A stretch of DNA of 64,000 nucleotides from Kordia sp. (lineage in GTDB: Bacteria; Bacteroidota; Bacteroidia; Flavobacteriales; Flavobacteriaceae), in NCBI RefSeq assembly GCF_022447245.1, contig NZ_JAKVBC010000012.1:1-64000 (forward strand). Direction: 5' to 3'. The notes under the pieces were generated by a model. It was not told the DNA's origin and did not search any database. It saw nothing but the letters and a program-made list of their open reading frames with translations. Positions within the stretch are counted from its first letter, which is position 1. The number at the start of each line of letters is the position of its first letter. The position numbers were made by a program, and so were the translations under genes. Positions 1 to 9,196 of the stretch are shown here, one piece after another.

Positions 1-133
1 TTTGCCACTTAATATTAAAAATGATGAAAACTTTTAAAACTAGAAAAATGTAATTCGATGCGTCCAAAGTTGAAACATTCGTTTCAATAACAAGCGAAAT
101 TTAAAAACAATTATGAATTAAAAATTATTAAAA

Positions 134-696
134 ATGAAAAATATATTTTTACTTCAGACCATCACTTTGGACATAAAAACATTCTAAAATTTTCAGAGCG
201 TCCGTTTGCAGATGTTGATGAAATGGACGAAATATTGATCCAACGATGGAATGAAAAAGTACAACCCGAAGACGAAGTATATCATTTAGGAGATGTGGGA
301 CTTTCTTCTTCTGGTAAATTGAGAAAGATTTTAGATCGATTGAATGGTAAAATTTACCTCATCAATGGAAATCATGAGAAATCTGCACAAGCCTGCCACT
401 CACGATTTGAATGGATTAAAGACTATTTTGAATTGGTTGTAAAAGATGACGAATTTGAACGCGGAGAACAACTAATCGTATTATTCCATTATGCGTTGAG
501 GGAATGGAATGCTTCACATTGGGGAAGTTATCATTTATACGGACACTCACATGGAACATTGCCAGATATTGACGCTTATTTGTCTTTTGACATTGGTGTA
601 GATTGTCACGACTTTTATCCGTTATCCTACGAAGAAGTCAAAGCAATCATGAAAACCAAGAATTGGAAACCTCCTTTTAAAAAAGGAAATCGATGA
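134..696 (+). pseudogene. Metallophosphoesterase, frameshifted at the start codon
   Basis: Calcineurin-like phosphoesterase of the short MJ0037/YfcE-like kind (about 185 aa). The reading frame that carries the metal-binding block FTSDHHFGHKNIL (about 151-189) is open from the stop at 88-90 but has no ATG until 223. An ATG lies at 134-136, out of frame by one base: it is followed by five A's, and six would read MKKYIFTSDHH. Starting at 223 would delete the first metal ligands (DHHFGH) but keep GDVG (about 289-300), NGNHEKS (about 364-384) and the C-terminal GHSHG (541-555). I therefore read this as a real gene with a 1-nt deletion in the A-tract, either decayed, rescued by slippage, or a sequencing error. 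Hydrolysis of a phosphoester or cyclic nucleotide is family knowledge; the substrate is unknown. Confidence 0.7.
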
Positions 697-705
697 TAAA
701 AATAG

Positions 706-739
706 AAACCTCCAAAATCATTTTTTGGAGGTTTTTTTT
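706..739 (+). terminator. Rho-independent terminator after the phosphoesterase
   Basis: AAACCTCCAAAA (706-717) pairs with TTTTGGAGGTTT (723-734) across a 5-nt loop and is followed by a T run. It lies between two convergent genes. The A-rich 5' side means it could also act on the minus-strand gene. Confidence 0.88.
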
Positions 740-747
740 ATTCGAAT

Positions 748-2688
748 TTAATTAGTGTTTGAAGTTGGATCTCCGTTTCCGTTCACGTTACCCCACGATA
801 CTCCGTTGAAATTTGTTGCTGGAGAAAAATTATACCCTGCATTAGGATATGTTCCTAGAAAACCTGCGCTTTCATTCCCAATTCTATTATTAAAATTGTC
901 AAAAATTTTACAAGTTTCATCCCACTCCCTTAAGCTTATCATAAATTCATTTCTAGGAGTATCCATACGAACTATTTCATTATTTGAAACGTATACCTGA
1001 GTTGCAGTTCCATCTGTCACATGACGAATAAGTCCAAAAAAGTTCACTGTTGTTCCCACATTTTCATCTGAAAAAACTTTGTTGTTTCTGACTGTCAATG
1101 CTACAATATTATTTTTAGAGTTAATCAATGCTGGATATGCTCCAGTTAAGTTATCATAACGTCCATAATTATCTGTAATATAAGATCTTTTCCATTCAAT
1201 TGACTCTCTTTCTCCTTCATTTTCTGAATCGATATGAGTTAAATCGATATCCCAATCAGGTACATTTAATTCTATATTAGCATTGTAAAAGCTATTCCCT
1301 ATAACTTTAAAATTAGTAGCCGTATCTTGAAATCTCAGGTATGTATCATAAAATTGGTTGCCTCTGATTTCCACACCGTCTGTATAAGCAGCAATCAAGA
1401 TAGTACCTGAATCAATATTAAAGTTCCCAGAGTTTCGATATTCACAATTGATCATTTTACCGTGCATGTTCCTAAAATTAGGCTGCGTTAATGGACTTGC
1501 ATTTCTAAAGTTTACACCTCCTGAAGGTTCTGGTCCTATAACGCCACCCATTTTAGCAAGTAATTCTGCTTCACTAGCACTATCAAACTTACAGTTGTAG
1601 TATTGAATTCCACTTGCAGAACCTTTGACCAATCTACGAGAAGCATAACGAATCGTACAATTATCAAAAATAAAGCGATGTGCTGCATCCGAAATATAAT
1701 CTTCATCTATAATATCAATTACATCACCATCATCTCCATATACCCACTCAAAAACTGAATTGGTCATCGTAATTTTTGTTTTTCTTGGAGCTACAATCGT
1801 ATCTGGATGATTGATATTATAATACAAAGCACGTGCAATTCCTACACCTACATTAATAGAATCATTTTGTCCACCACCAATTTCAGAGATATATAAATTA
1901 TCACCATATACAACGCTACCATCTCTAACAAACACTTGTATTCCTGTAGCTCTGTAACTACTATTAATATTTAACAAATTTGAAATAGTAATATCTTTAA
2001 AAGTTACTGCATCAATATTATCAACTCGAATAGCATTTGCCATCTTCTGCTGACCATTAATAGTAATTACCTTGATTGTCAAAGTGTCTAAATTCAAAAA
2101 TTGAAATATTTCAACATCAATATGCTGAGTCGTAGTATTTGTAATTAAGCTTCCATAACCAAGTAAAGTAAAATCTCCTGTTCTATCTACAAGAACTCGT
2201 TGATCTGTTGCCATTAAATATTCTTGAGATAATGTCACATGATTTGCATTTTGACACGCTGCATTGATTGCCGCATAATCATCTACAGAAAGATCTCCTT
2301 TAGCTCCATACCATTCTGGATAAAATGTATCATATACAAACGTACTAGATAATAGTATGGAAGTTTCAAAAATTTGAACTAATGGCGCTTCAATTTTGGT
2401 ATTATTTCCTCGTAAAGTACCATTTGAAAGTGTACCACCTTCAAATTGAAGTGTCACGTTTACAGGCATATTTACTGTAATTCCTCCTAAGTCAAAATCA
2501 GAACGAATCACCCATACAATATTAGGAGAGAAAGAAGCTGCCTCCGACCAATCAAAATTAGATGGAAGGACTGCATACTCATTCGTTACAGATTCCATTT
2601 TGTGTGTCATTGTTGCATTTGCCAATACGCTATTAAAGCATAAAAAACTAAACGCTAACAATAAAAATTTAAGTGTTTTTTTCATCAT
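748..2688 (-). CDS. Secreted right-handed parallel beta-helix (pectate lyase-like) protein
   Basis: 646 aa. A signal peptide (MMKKTLKFLLLAFSFLCFN, cleavage near ANA) is followed by a short beta-rich segment and then WYGAKGDLSVDDYAAINAAC, the entry motif of the pectate-lyase-3/GH28-like beta-helix superfamily. The rest is rich in short N-x-x-F/I turns typical of helix coils. There is no recognisable T9SS sorting tail, so it is probably periplasmic or exported by Sec only. No catalytic residues can be assigned with confidence; it may be a polysaccharide lyase or hydrolase, or a binding helix. It is a single gene with its own upstream region. The start could be either of the first two Met codons. 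Confidence 0.8.
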   Translation of the reverse strand: MMKKTLKFLLLAFSFLCFNSVLANATMTHKMESVTNEYAVLPSNFDWSEAASFSPNIVWVIRSDFDLGGITVNMPVNVTLQFEGGTLSNGTLRGNNTKIEAPLVQIFETSILLSSTFVYDTFYPEWYGAKGDLSVDDYAAINAACQNANHVTLSQEYLMATDQRVLVDRTGDFTLLGYGSLITNTTTQHIDVEIFQFLNLDTLTIKVITINGQQKMANAIRVDNIDAVTFKDITISNLLNINSSYRATGIQVFVRDGSVVYGDNLYISEIGGGQNDSINVGVGIARALYYNINHPDTIVAPRKTKITMTNSVFEWVYGDDGDVIDIIDEDYISDAAHRFIFDNCTIRYASRRLVKGSASGIQYYNCKFDSASEAELLAKMGGVIGPEPSGGVNFRNASPLTQPNFRNMHGKMINCEYRNSGNFNIDSGTILIAAYTDGVEIRGNQFYDTYLRFQDTATNFKVIGNSFYNANIELNVPDWDIDLTHIDSENEGERESIEWKRSYITDNYGRYDNLTGAYPALINSKNNIVALTVRNNKVFSDENVGTTVNFFGLIRHVTDGTATQVYVSNNEIVRMDTPRNEFMISLREWDETCKIFDNFNNRIGNESAGFLGTYPNAGYNFSPATNFNGVSWGNVNGNGDPTSNTN

Positions 2689-2794
2689 TTTTATATTTTA
2701 TTTTTATCTCTTACAAAGATAATTTATCGCTTTCGTGTGATGAAAAATTTGGCATCAAACACGCTGCAACTACAGGAAACACAGGGACTCTTGC

Positions 2795-2824
2795 ATTTTC
2801 AAGTTTTTTTTGACGCTTGAAAAT
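2795..2824. repeat. Inverted repeat in a divergent intergenic region
   Basis: ATTTTCAAG (2795-2803) and CTTGAAAAT (2816-2824) form a 9-bp stem between the beta-helix gene and the broken gene at 2904. No clear T run follows on either strand, so a terminator is not convincing; it could be an operator or an RNA hairpin. Nothing else is recognised in 2689-2903. Confidence 0.45.
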
Positions 2825-2903
2825 CGATCAAATAAAATGTGATTTTTGCACCTATTTTTTAATCAGATAGTTTTCATATACTTGAGTACATTAAAACTTT
2901 ATT

Positions 2904-3401
2904 ATGATAAAAAAATATTTACTCTAGCAGTACTACTTTTCTTTTACTACTATTCAAGCACAAGAATTCAAAGTTCAAAATTACGTACTTGAAAAAGCAG
3001 AAGATTATGCTAAGTATGAACAAGATGTCGTTGCGGCAACAAAATGGCTTATTGAAACACCTATCAATACTGAAGCAGATAAACGTGCAAAAGGAAATGC
3101 ATTTTTACTTAAATGGTTTGAAGGAACGCCAAGTATTACATTTAATATTAATGCAGACATTGTTACATTTATAGAAGAATCGCCTGAATCATTTATGATT
3201 TACTTAGCTGGTTGGGCTTCTTATTGTATTGAAAACAATGATTATAAAAACGAGTTGCAAGGAAATATTCGTGGAATAGAAAGTGTGATTGCATTTTATA
3301 ATGCCAACAAAAAGACGACAGGAAAAATAAAGACTATAGAGCGTTATAAAAAATTAAAGAAAAAAGGAAAGCTAGAAAAGCACTTACAGTCAAAACTATA
3401 G
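2904..3401 (+). pseudogene. Small secreted protein with a disrupted signal peptide
   Basis: The frame from about 2946 to 3401 encodes a continuous mature protein of about 145 aa (begins AQEFKVQNYVLEKAED, ends KGKLEKHLQSKL), yet the only upstream ATG (2904) reaches TAG at 2925 after seven codons. The neighbouring frame reads KKIFTLAVLLFF, a normal signal-peptide core, between about 2909 and 2944. Two extra bases (AT) after the ATG and one extra T in the TTTT at about 2941-2944 would explain the break: together they restore the frame but leave a stop between them. The gene is therefore inactivated or mis-sequenced. The mature part is basic at its C-terminus; its function is unknown. A terminator follows within the next gene. 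Confidence 0.7.
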
Positions 3402-3405
3402 CATC

Positions 3406-4113
3406 CTAAAAAAACTCTTTATATTGTAAGACCCGAAAATCAAATGTTGTGAATTTCGGGTTTTCTTTTTTGTGTTTTTTATACAGAGGAATGCTTCCTA
3501 TAGCACGATTGGCTGCTCCTGAAGAAGAAGTCAAAGAAACAGTTTTGATCCATCTAGATTGCATTTCGACTCCGCTCAATGCAAATTCTGAATTATATTT
3601 ATTTTCTACTAAATTTAAATCAAATTGATGAATTCTAGGTACAGTATTAGAAACCACTTCTAGTTTTAAATTGTATCGTTTGATATGTTTACGAAAAAAG
3701 TATTCTGGTCCGTTTTTAGAATTTCCTCCAATAAAGAGAATGGTATGAATGCTCGGGTATTGCTGTAAATATCCAATAAGATTTCGCAATTGTATGTTTT
3801 CCATACCCAAGTCGGAAGCATCAATTTTTTGGCGTTCGCAACTATCTACAATATCACACACGCCAATTTTATGTTGTATGAAGAATTCTTTTCGCTGATC
3901 AATTGCTTCTTGCGAATTGTCATACCGCAACTTCAAATTGTATATTTTATCAATAAATAACCACAACGAATTGTAATAACTTCCGTAACAGAAATTGACA
4001 TCTTTTTCGAGTAATTCTCCCATAGAAAAACGTGGTGGCGGTAAGGTGCCTACCATTAATTTTTCTGTATCAGGTTGAATAAAAGGTTTGTATGGATGTT
4101 TATGAAAAAACAT
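3406..4113 (-). CDS. Uracil-DNA glycosylase superfamily protein
   Basis: 235 aa, cytoplasmic. LMVGTLPPPR near residue 20, then a Y-rich stretch and FIGGNSKNG at about residue 130, resembles the UDG/MUG-like fold found in Flavobacteriaceae next to yaaA. The canonical GQDPYH water-activating motif of family 1 UDG is not visible, so the enzymatic class and the damaged base it recognises are uncertain. It ends 3 nt upstream of yaaA on the same strand, so the two are probably co-transcribed (yaaA first). YaaA is linked to oxidative stress, which fits a base-repair partner; this link is inference. Confidence 0.7.
   Translation of the reverse strand: MFFHKHPYKPFIQPDTEKLMVGTLPPPRFSMGELLEKDVNFCYGSYYNSLWLFIDKIYNLKLRYDNSQEAIDQRKEFFIQHKIGVCDIVDSCERQKIDASDLGMENIQLRNLIGYLQQYPSIHTILFIGGNSKNGPEYFFRKHIKRYNLKLEVVSNTVPRIHQFDLNLVENKYNSEFALSGVEMQSRWIKTVSLTSSSGAANRAIGSIPLYKKHKKENPKFTTFDFRVLQYKEFF
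3431..3470 (+). terminator. Terminator nested in the 3' end of the convergent UDG-like gene
   Basis: ACCCGAAA (3431-3438) pairs with TTTCGGGT (3454-3461), followed by TTTTCTTTTTT. It is oriented to stop transcripts of the 2904-3401 gene although it lies within the last codons of the minus-strand gene 3406-4113. Confidence 0.7.
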
Positions 4114-4116
4114 ATC

Positions 4117-4875
4117 CTAGCGCGTAAACACTAATTCATTACCATTAGATAGTTCTTCACTAAAGCCATATCCTTCTAGGTTAAATCCTTTTAAATCATC
4201 AATAGTTTTGGCATCAGTGTCAATAATGTAACGTGTCATGTATCCTCTAGCTAATTTCGCATACGTCATAATGGTTTTGTTTTCGCCGTTCTTGTAATCC
4301 TTAAAAATTGGCGTAATTACATGTACTTTGAGTGCTTTTTCATCTACGGCTTTGTAATATTCGTTACTAGCTAAGTTTACAAACAATTCACCATCTTCCA
4401 ATTCATTATTTAGTTGCGTGGTGATTTTCTTTTTCCAAAATTCATATAAGTTTTTGTTTTTTCCGACAGGAAGTTTGGTTCCCATTTCCAAACGGTACGG
4501 TTGCATTAAGTCTAATGGTTTTAGCAATCCGTATTGTCCTGATAAAATTCTCAACGTACCTTGTAGTGTATCAATTTTATCTTCAGGAAGCGAAAACGCA
4601 TCTAAACCTTGAAAAACAGCTCCGCTAAATGTATAGATACTTGGTCGCGAATTTTCTGGTGTAAATGGCAATGCCCATTCCTGATTTCGTTGGTAATTTA
4701 AATCTGCCAAAGCATCAGAAATATGCATCAATTTTGATAAACTTGTTCGAGATTTTTTCTTTAAAATTTTACTCAAACGCTCTGCTTCTTTTAAAAAACA
4801 AGCTTCTGTATATTTTTCTGTTGGAATACTACTTTCTAAGTCTAGGGACTTTGCTGGTGAGATAACAATCTTCAT
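4117..4875 (-). CDS. yaaA: Peroxide stress protein YaaA (UPF0246)
   Basis: 252 aa, the usual family length. The N-terminus MKIVISPAKSLD is the family signature; AVFQGLDA at about residue 85 and the conserved LRILSGQYGLLKPLD and LASNEYYKAVD blocks follow. In E. coli, YaaA lowers intracellular free iron and limits DNA damage during hydrogen peroxide stress; it has a helix-hairpin-helix-related fold that binds DNA. Here it is the first of a two-gene unit with the UDG-like gene (3-nt spacing). The ATG at 4875 is the clear start. Confidence 0.93.
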   Translation of the reverse strand: MKIVISPAKSLDLESSIPTEKYTEACFLKEAERLSKILKKKSRTSLSKLMHISDALADLNYQRNQEWALPFTPENSRPSIYTFSGAVFQGLDAFSLPEDKIDTLQGTLRILSGQYGLLKPLDLMQPYRLEMGTKLPVGKNKNLYEFWKKKITTQLNNELEDGELFVNLASNEYYKAVDEKALKVHVITPIFKDYKNGENKTIMTYAKLARGYMTRYIIDTDAKTIDDLKGFNLEGYGFSEELSNGNELVFTR

Positions 4876-4905
4876 TTTATCTTTTTCGTTTTTAGGATGT
4901 TAAAT

Positions 4906-5562
4906 TTACACTTTTTCTGTGATTATTGCTCCGTTTATAAAAGCAAAATTATAATCGCCTTTTATATAAAAATCAGCTGGATAAGCTTCTTCTGAGGTTG
5001 GATACCATTTTTTCTTTGTGTTATTGACAAGAATGAACAATCCTTCTGCATTCCCAAGTGCACAGAATCGTTCAAAGTTACCATCGTACACTTCAATTGG
5101 TCGCATCTCATATAACTGATGATAGATGGCTTCATTATCAGTAGATACAATTGCAATTTCGCTTATATTCAAGATATCTGCAGTCGAAAAAAGATGCGTA
5201 TTGATTATGTCCAAATCTTTTCTTGCTATAAATTCGACAATATTTCCATCTTTATCATAAAAATATAAGGCTTCAGCATTCCAATTAGAGAAATCTGCAA
5301 TAGCTTCACCTTCGCACAATAAAATATTGGTACGCTTTTGAATCCATTGCAATGCTTGTTGAATTTTATACGAAGAAATATTAATAGCAAAATGTGCAGG
5401 ATGTATGCGTTCTGATTTTACAAAACTTAAAGAAGAAACGCCCATTTTTACAGTAAATTTTTCCGCATCTGAAGCTACCAAAGGCAATTCAAGCACTTGT
5501 GTGTAGAAATGCTTTTGTGCTTCTAAATTCGTTGTAAAAAGAGTTAATTCGCTAATTTTCAT
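4906..5562 (-). CDS. VOC-family (glyoxalase/dioxygenase fold) protein
   Basis: 218 aa. The N-terminus MKISELTLFTTNLEAQKHFY and the later YFYDKDGNIVEFIAR are the two halves of a vicinal-oxygen-chelate module (residues 1-110). A second, weaker module follows (ISEIAIVSTDNEAIYHQLYE), so the chain is a fused pair with the C-terminal half degenerate. Substrate unknown: the family covers glyoxalases, ring-cleaving dioxygenases and resistance proteins. It lies 30 nt upstream of yaaA on the same strand and could share its transcript. Confidence 0.8.
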   Translation of the reverse strand: MKISELTLFTTNLEAQKHFYTQVLELPLVASDAEKFTVKMGVSSLSFVKSERIHPAHFAINISSYKIQQALQWIQKRTNILLCEGEAIADFSNWNAEALYFYDKDGNIVEFIARKDLDIINTHLFSTADILNISEIAIVSTDNEAIYHQLYEMRPIEVYDGNFERFCALGNAEGLFILVNNTKKKWYPTSEEAYPADFYIKGDYNFAFINGAIITEKV

Positions 5563-5824
5563 AGGTTAAAATTACGGTTTTTGACGTGTTTTTTAGCGTG
5601 ATTTAAAAAGTTATATTTTATATTAAAATAAGCTTTGTTTATGTTGACTTCTAAAGAGATCTCATAATCTAAAAACATTAACTCTTGAATTTCACAACTT
5701 TGTCAATTTGTTTACACTAAGCTTACCGAAGCCATAATTTAGTATTCAAAATTACCACATTAGCTTATTAAAAGCTTCTCAACTTCATAAAAAATACTAT
5801 CTTGCGCGCCTAAAATTTAGACAG

Positions 5825-6268
5825 ATGAAACTATTCAAATCCGTTGATAAAGTATTGGCTCGTATGGGAAGTTCAAAAGCAACTGACCGAGCTTATAATG
5901 AGCCTTTAACTGCTGAAAAAATAAAACAAATTCCAGGTGAGCAACTTGCTGCTTCTGAAGCTGGTGGAATGTGGGCTGGAATTCAAGAATTGAATGGTTA
6001 TGTGTTTATGGAATTGATCGTTTTAGATACCACTAAGATTAAAACCTTTAAAGGAGTTAGTTTAACGTTTTTAGGTGATACTGAATTGACTTTAGAATCT
6101 GACAACAAAGAAGTAAACTCTGAATTCTCTGATCTTTTCAATCGTTGGTTGACTCAGATTAGTTTTGAAATCTCGAAGAAAGATTTGAATTATATCAAAC
6201 GAAAAAAATACAATCAAATTCAACTTGATTTTAAGAAGAAATCCTTGATGTTTGAGGTAAAAAAGTGA
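5825..6268 (+). CDS. Conserved hypothetical protein
   Basis: 147 aa, no signal peptide or membrane segment. It begins MKLFKSVDKVLARMGSSKAT and ends in a lysine-rich beta hairpin (IQLDFKKKSLMFEVKK). Alternating hydrophobic residues in the middle (VFMELIVLDTTKIKTFKGVSL) suggest a small beta-sheet protein. I do not recognise the family. The preceding 262 bp (5563-5824) is non-coding as far as I can see. After the stop, CAATCTA (6284-6290) and TAGATTG (6297-6303) form a hairpin without a following T run. Confidence 0.7.
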   Translation: MKLFKSVDKVLARMGSSKATDRAYNEPLTAEKIKQIPGEQLAASEAGGMWAGIQELNGYVFMELIVLDTTKIKTFKGVSLTFLGDTELTLESDNKEVNSEFSDLFNRWLTQISFEISKKDLNYIKRKKYNQIQLDFKKKSLMFEVKK

Positions 6269-6399
6269 TTTTAACTTCGCTCACAATCTACTTTTTTAGA
6301 TTGCAAGAATCTCTTAGACAACTTAGTTAAATTGTTTTCGCTACAGTAAAACACCGCTATATTATTATCCGAAAAACCAATACCAAGCACCCAAAAACA

Positions 6400-7440
6400 T
6401 TACATATCTATGTGCTTGGCATAGTTACGCCATTTCTCAACACAATCTGTGATATCTTGTGGTACTTCCGAGTTAAAACTCATCTTCTCTCCTGTGGTTG
6501 GATGAATAAAACCAAGTGTTTTTGCATGCAATGCCTGTCGTGGTAAAATCTTGAAGCAATTTTCTACGAATTGTTTGTATTTTGAAAAGGTAGTTCCTTT
6601 TAATATACGTTCGCCTCCATAGCGTTCATCATTGAAAAGTGTATGACCAATATGTTTCATGTGAACACGAATTTGATGTGTACGACCAGTTTCTAGTTGA
6701 CATGAAATTAAAGTTACATAACCAAATCGTTCAATGACTTTGTAATGTGTTACAGCTGGTTTTCCTTTCTCGGCATCATCGCCTATATATACCGTATTTT
6801 GCAGTCTGTTTTTTGGATGACGACCAATATTCCCTTCTACCGTACCTTCATCTTCTTCCACATTTCCCCAAACAAGTGCATAATAGATTCGTTCCGAAGT
6901 TTTATCAAAGAACTGCTTTGCCAAATGCGTCATTGCTTCTTCTGTTTTCGCAACTACCAAAAGTCCACTCGTATCTTTATCAATTCTGTGGACCAAGCCT
7001 GGACGTTCATTTGAGTTCTTTGGAAGATTGTCAAAATGATATATGAGTGCATTAATCAAGGTTCCTGAGTAGTTTCCATGACCTGGATGTACTACCATTC
7101 CTGCAGGTTTGTTTACAACTAATAAATCATCATCTTCATAGACTACATCAATCGGAATGTTTTCTCCTACCAATAAATTCTCGTATGGTGGATATGCAAA
7201 TAAAACCTTAATAACATCGTTTCCTTTGACTTTGTAATTAGATTTTACAGGTTTATCATTTACATAAATATTGCCATCTTTGGCAGCTTGCTGAATCTTA
7301 TTTCGCGTAGCACCTTCTATAAAATTCATCAAATACTTATCTACACGTAAAGGTTGTTGTCCCTTTTCGGCAGTAAAAGAATAGTGTTCGTATAAGTCTT
7401 CGGATTCTTCTTGTGGTTGTGGAAAATTATTCTCCTGCAT
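6400..7440 (-). CDS. rluD: 23S rRNA pseudouridine synthase, RluD family
   Basis: 346 aa from the ATG at 7440 (MQENNFPQ). An upstream ATG at 7491 is open but lies deep inside the preceding gene and adds a non-conserved 17 aa. An S4 RNA-binding domain (about residues 35-90, LRVDKYLMNF) is followed by the catalytic RluA-type domain with HRIDKDTSGLLVVAK holding the catalytic Asp, and HQIRVHMKHIGH near residue 265. RluD-type enzymes make pseudouridines in helix 69 of 23S rRNA. The start overlaps the 3' end of the PASTA gene by 14 nt, indicating translational coupling. Confidence 0.93.
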   Translation of the reverse strand: MQENNFPQPQEESEDLYEHYSFTAEKGQQPLRVDKYLMNFIEGATRNKIQQAAKDGNIYVNDKPVKSNYKVKGNDVIKVLFAYPPYENLLVGENIPIDVVYEDDDLLVVNKPAGMVVHPGHGNYSGTLINALIYHFDNLPKNSNERPGLVHRIDKDTSGLLVVAKTEEAMTHLAKQFFDKTSERIYYALVWGNVEEDEGTVEGNIGRHPKNRLQNTVYIGDDAEKGKPAVTHYKVIERFGYVTLISCQLETGRTHQIRVHMKHIGHTLFNDERYGGERILKGTTFSKYKQFVENCFKILPRQALHAKTLGFIHPTTGEKMSFNSEVPQDITDCVEKWRNYAKHIDM

Positions 7441-8059
7441 CGTTATCGTTTTCATCAGTACTACTTTGATCTGGTCTTTTTCCATTTCCAAGTATCAATT
7501 CTATTTTCGACATTTTTGGAAGTCTATCATTAGGCTTAATGTCTTTACCTTTGTATTTCATTCCCAAAACCATGTCTTTTCCAATATTATCTTTGTAGGT
7601 AACTTTTTCTACTTTAAATCCAACAGCCTTCAAGGTAGATTCAGCAGTTCTTCTTGTAATTTGAATTACGTGCGGAACCGACACTTCTCTATACTTAGAA
7701 GGATTAATTTTTAAATAGATTTTACGTCCTTCTTTTACTTTTTTTCCTGCTTTTGGATGCTGTTCAATAATAGAAAACGCAGGGTAATCAGGATTATAGT
7801 TAATCGTATCTTGTATGAAATAATTTAATTCATTCTCTTCTAGTTTAGCCTTGGCATCTTCAAAAGAAAGCTTCGCCAAATCAGGAACGGTTTTAAATTC
7901 TCCATGATTAGTTGAAACATTTAACCATTTTGTGATTAGAAAAACCAAAATGATAATAATTACAACAGCAATTCCTAGTTGTTTTAAAATTACTTTCATT
8001 AATGGAACTCGCTCAAAAAAGACTTTGATTGCTCCTAGAAGCTTTTTTAAAAAATTCAT
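7427..8059 (-). CDS. Membrane-anchored PASTA-domain protein
   Basis: 210 aa from the preferred ATG at 8059; an in-frame ATG at 8083 adds 8 aa. A basic N-terminus and one membrane segment (LGIAVVIIIILVFLITKWL) precede an extracytoplasmic part with PASTA repeats beginning at TVPDLAKLSFEDAKAKLEE and, in the second, VPHVIQITRRTAESTLKAVG. PASTA domains bind peptidoglycan fragments or beta-lactams. There is no kinase domain, unlike Firmicute PknB. Its place between ddl (divergent) and rluD is a standard Bacteroidota arrangement and suggests a link to cell-wall synthesis. Confidence 0.87.
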   Translation of the reverse strand: MNFLKKLLGAIKVFFERVPLMKVILKQLGIAVVIIIILVFLITKWLNVSTNHGEFKTVPDLAKLSFEDAKAKLEENELNYFIQDTINYNPDYPAFSIIEQHPKAGKKVKEGRKIYLKINPSKYREVSVPHVIQITRRTAESTLKAVGFKVEKVTYKDNIGKDMVLGMKYKGKDIKPNDRLPKMSKIELILGNGKRPDQSSTDENDNDAGE

Positions 8060-8180
8060 CTCTACTACGTTTTTATGGGACAAATATACATACTATTATT
8101 ACTAATATTCTACTTTGATTTGTCCTCAAATACATTTACTTTCGTTTTTATAACGTTTATTTGAGTTATTTCTTATAAAA

Positions 8181-9161
8181 ATGAAGAAAAATATAGCGAT
8201 CATTATGGGCGGTTATTCCAGTGAATACGCCATTTCATTAAAAACTGGAAATGTTGTGTACACACATTTAAATAAAACACTGTACAATCCATATAAAGTA
8301 CATATTTTTCGAGAAAAATGGGTATGTGTTACTACTGATAACAAAGAATTCCCAATAGATAAAAATGATTTTTCTCTAATTATTGACGGCACCAAAATTA
8401 CTTTTGATTGTGTTTTTAATGCTATTCATGGAACGCCAGGCGAAGATGGATATATGCAAGGATATTTGGAACTTTTAGGAATTCCGCACACGAGTTGTGG
8501 AATGTACCAAGCTGCCTTGACTTTTAATAAACGTGATTTATTGTCTACTTTGAAACCCTACGGAATCAAATGTGCCACTTCCTATTATTTGAATACTGGT
8601 GATACTGTTGATGAAACTGCGATTGTTGATACAGTTGGCTTGCCTTGTTTTGTAAAAGCAAATAAAGCTGGAAGTAGTTTTGGAGTTTCTAAAGTACATG
8701 AAATTTCAATGTTACAAAATGCAATTGATGTCGCTTTTAAGGAAGATGATGAAATTATTATTGAATCATTTTTGGATGGTGTAGAAGTTTCTGTTGGTGT
8801 TATTAATTATAGAGGAACTGTTACTGTATTGCCTGTTACAGAGATTGTTTCTGAAAATGATTTCTTTGATTATGAAGCTAAGTATTTAGGACAATCACAA
8901 GAAATTACACCTGCTCGAATTTCTCCGGAACTCACAGAGAAAGTCTCTAAAGTAGCGAAAAGCATTTATAAAATTCTAAAAATGGAAGGCTTTTCGCGAA
9001 GTGAATTTATTTTTAAAGATGACGAACCTTATTTGTTAGAAGTAAATACAGTTCCTGGAATGACCGAAGAAAGTATTTTACCGCAGCAAGCCATAGAAGC
9101 TGGAATTTCTCTTGAAGATTTATTTGGTAATGCTGTTGCGCTGGCTTTAGCTAAAAAGTAG
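8181..9161 (+). CDS. ddl: D-alanine--D-alanine ligase
   Basis: 326 aa, ATP-grasp enzyme joining two D-Ala for peptidoglycan precursors in the cytoplasm. Visible blocks: the N-terminal IAIIMGGYSSEYAISLKTG, FNAIHGTPGEDGYMQG (D-Ala binding), the ATP-grasp lysine segment PCFVKANKAGSSFGVSKV, and the C-terminal LEVNTVPGMTEESILPQQ with the Mg ligands. Length matches the family. It is divergent from the PASTA gene and followed 35 nt later by coaD. Confidence 0.96.
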   Translation: MKKNIAIIMGGYSSEYAISLKTGNVVYTHLNKTLYNPYKVHIFREKWVCVTTDNKEFPIDKNDFSLIIDGTKITFDCVFNAIHGTPGEDGYMQGYLELLGIPHTSCGMYQAALTFNKRDLLSTLKPYGIKCATSYYLNTGDTVDETAIVDTVGLPCFVKANKAGSSFGVSKVHEISMLQNAIDVAFKEDDEIIIESFLDGVEVSVGVINYRGTVTVLPVTEIVSENDFFDYEAKYLGQSQEITPARISPELTEKVSKVAKSIYKILKMEGFSRSEFIFKDDEPYLLEVNTVPGMTEESILPQQAIEAGISLEDLFGNAVALALAKK

Positions 9162-9196
9162 TACCTTGTCATTGTTTTTACACAGATCTATATAAA

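Noticed and set aside
70-87. Perfect 7-bp hairpin TTGAAAC/GTTTCAA
   Set aside because: No T run and no gene end visible to its left; short enough to arise by chance in AT-rich DNA.
2989-3174. 61-codon plus-strand ORF
   Set aside because: Out of frame with the clear mature-protein frame that covers the same bases.
6284-6303. Hairpin CAATCTA/TAGATTG between convergent genes
   Set aside because: No T run on either strand; not supported as a terminator.
7441-7491. N-terminal extension of RluD to 7491
   Set aside because: Within the PASTA gene and not like the family N-terminus; 7440 preferred.
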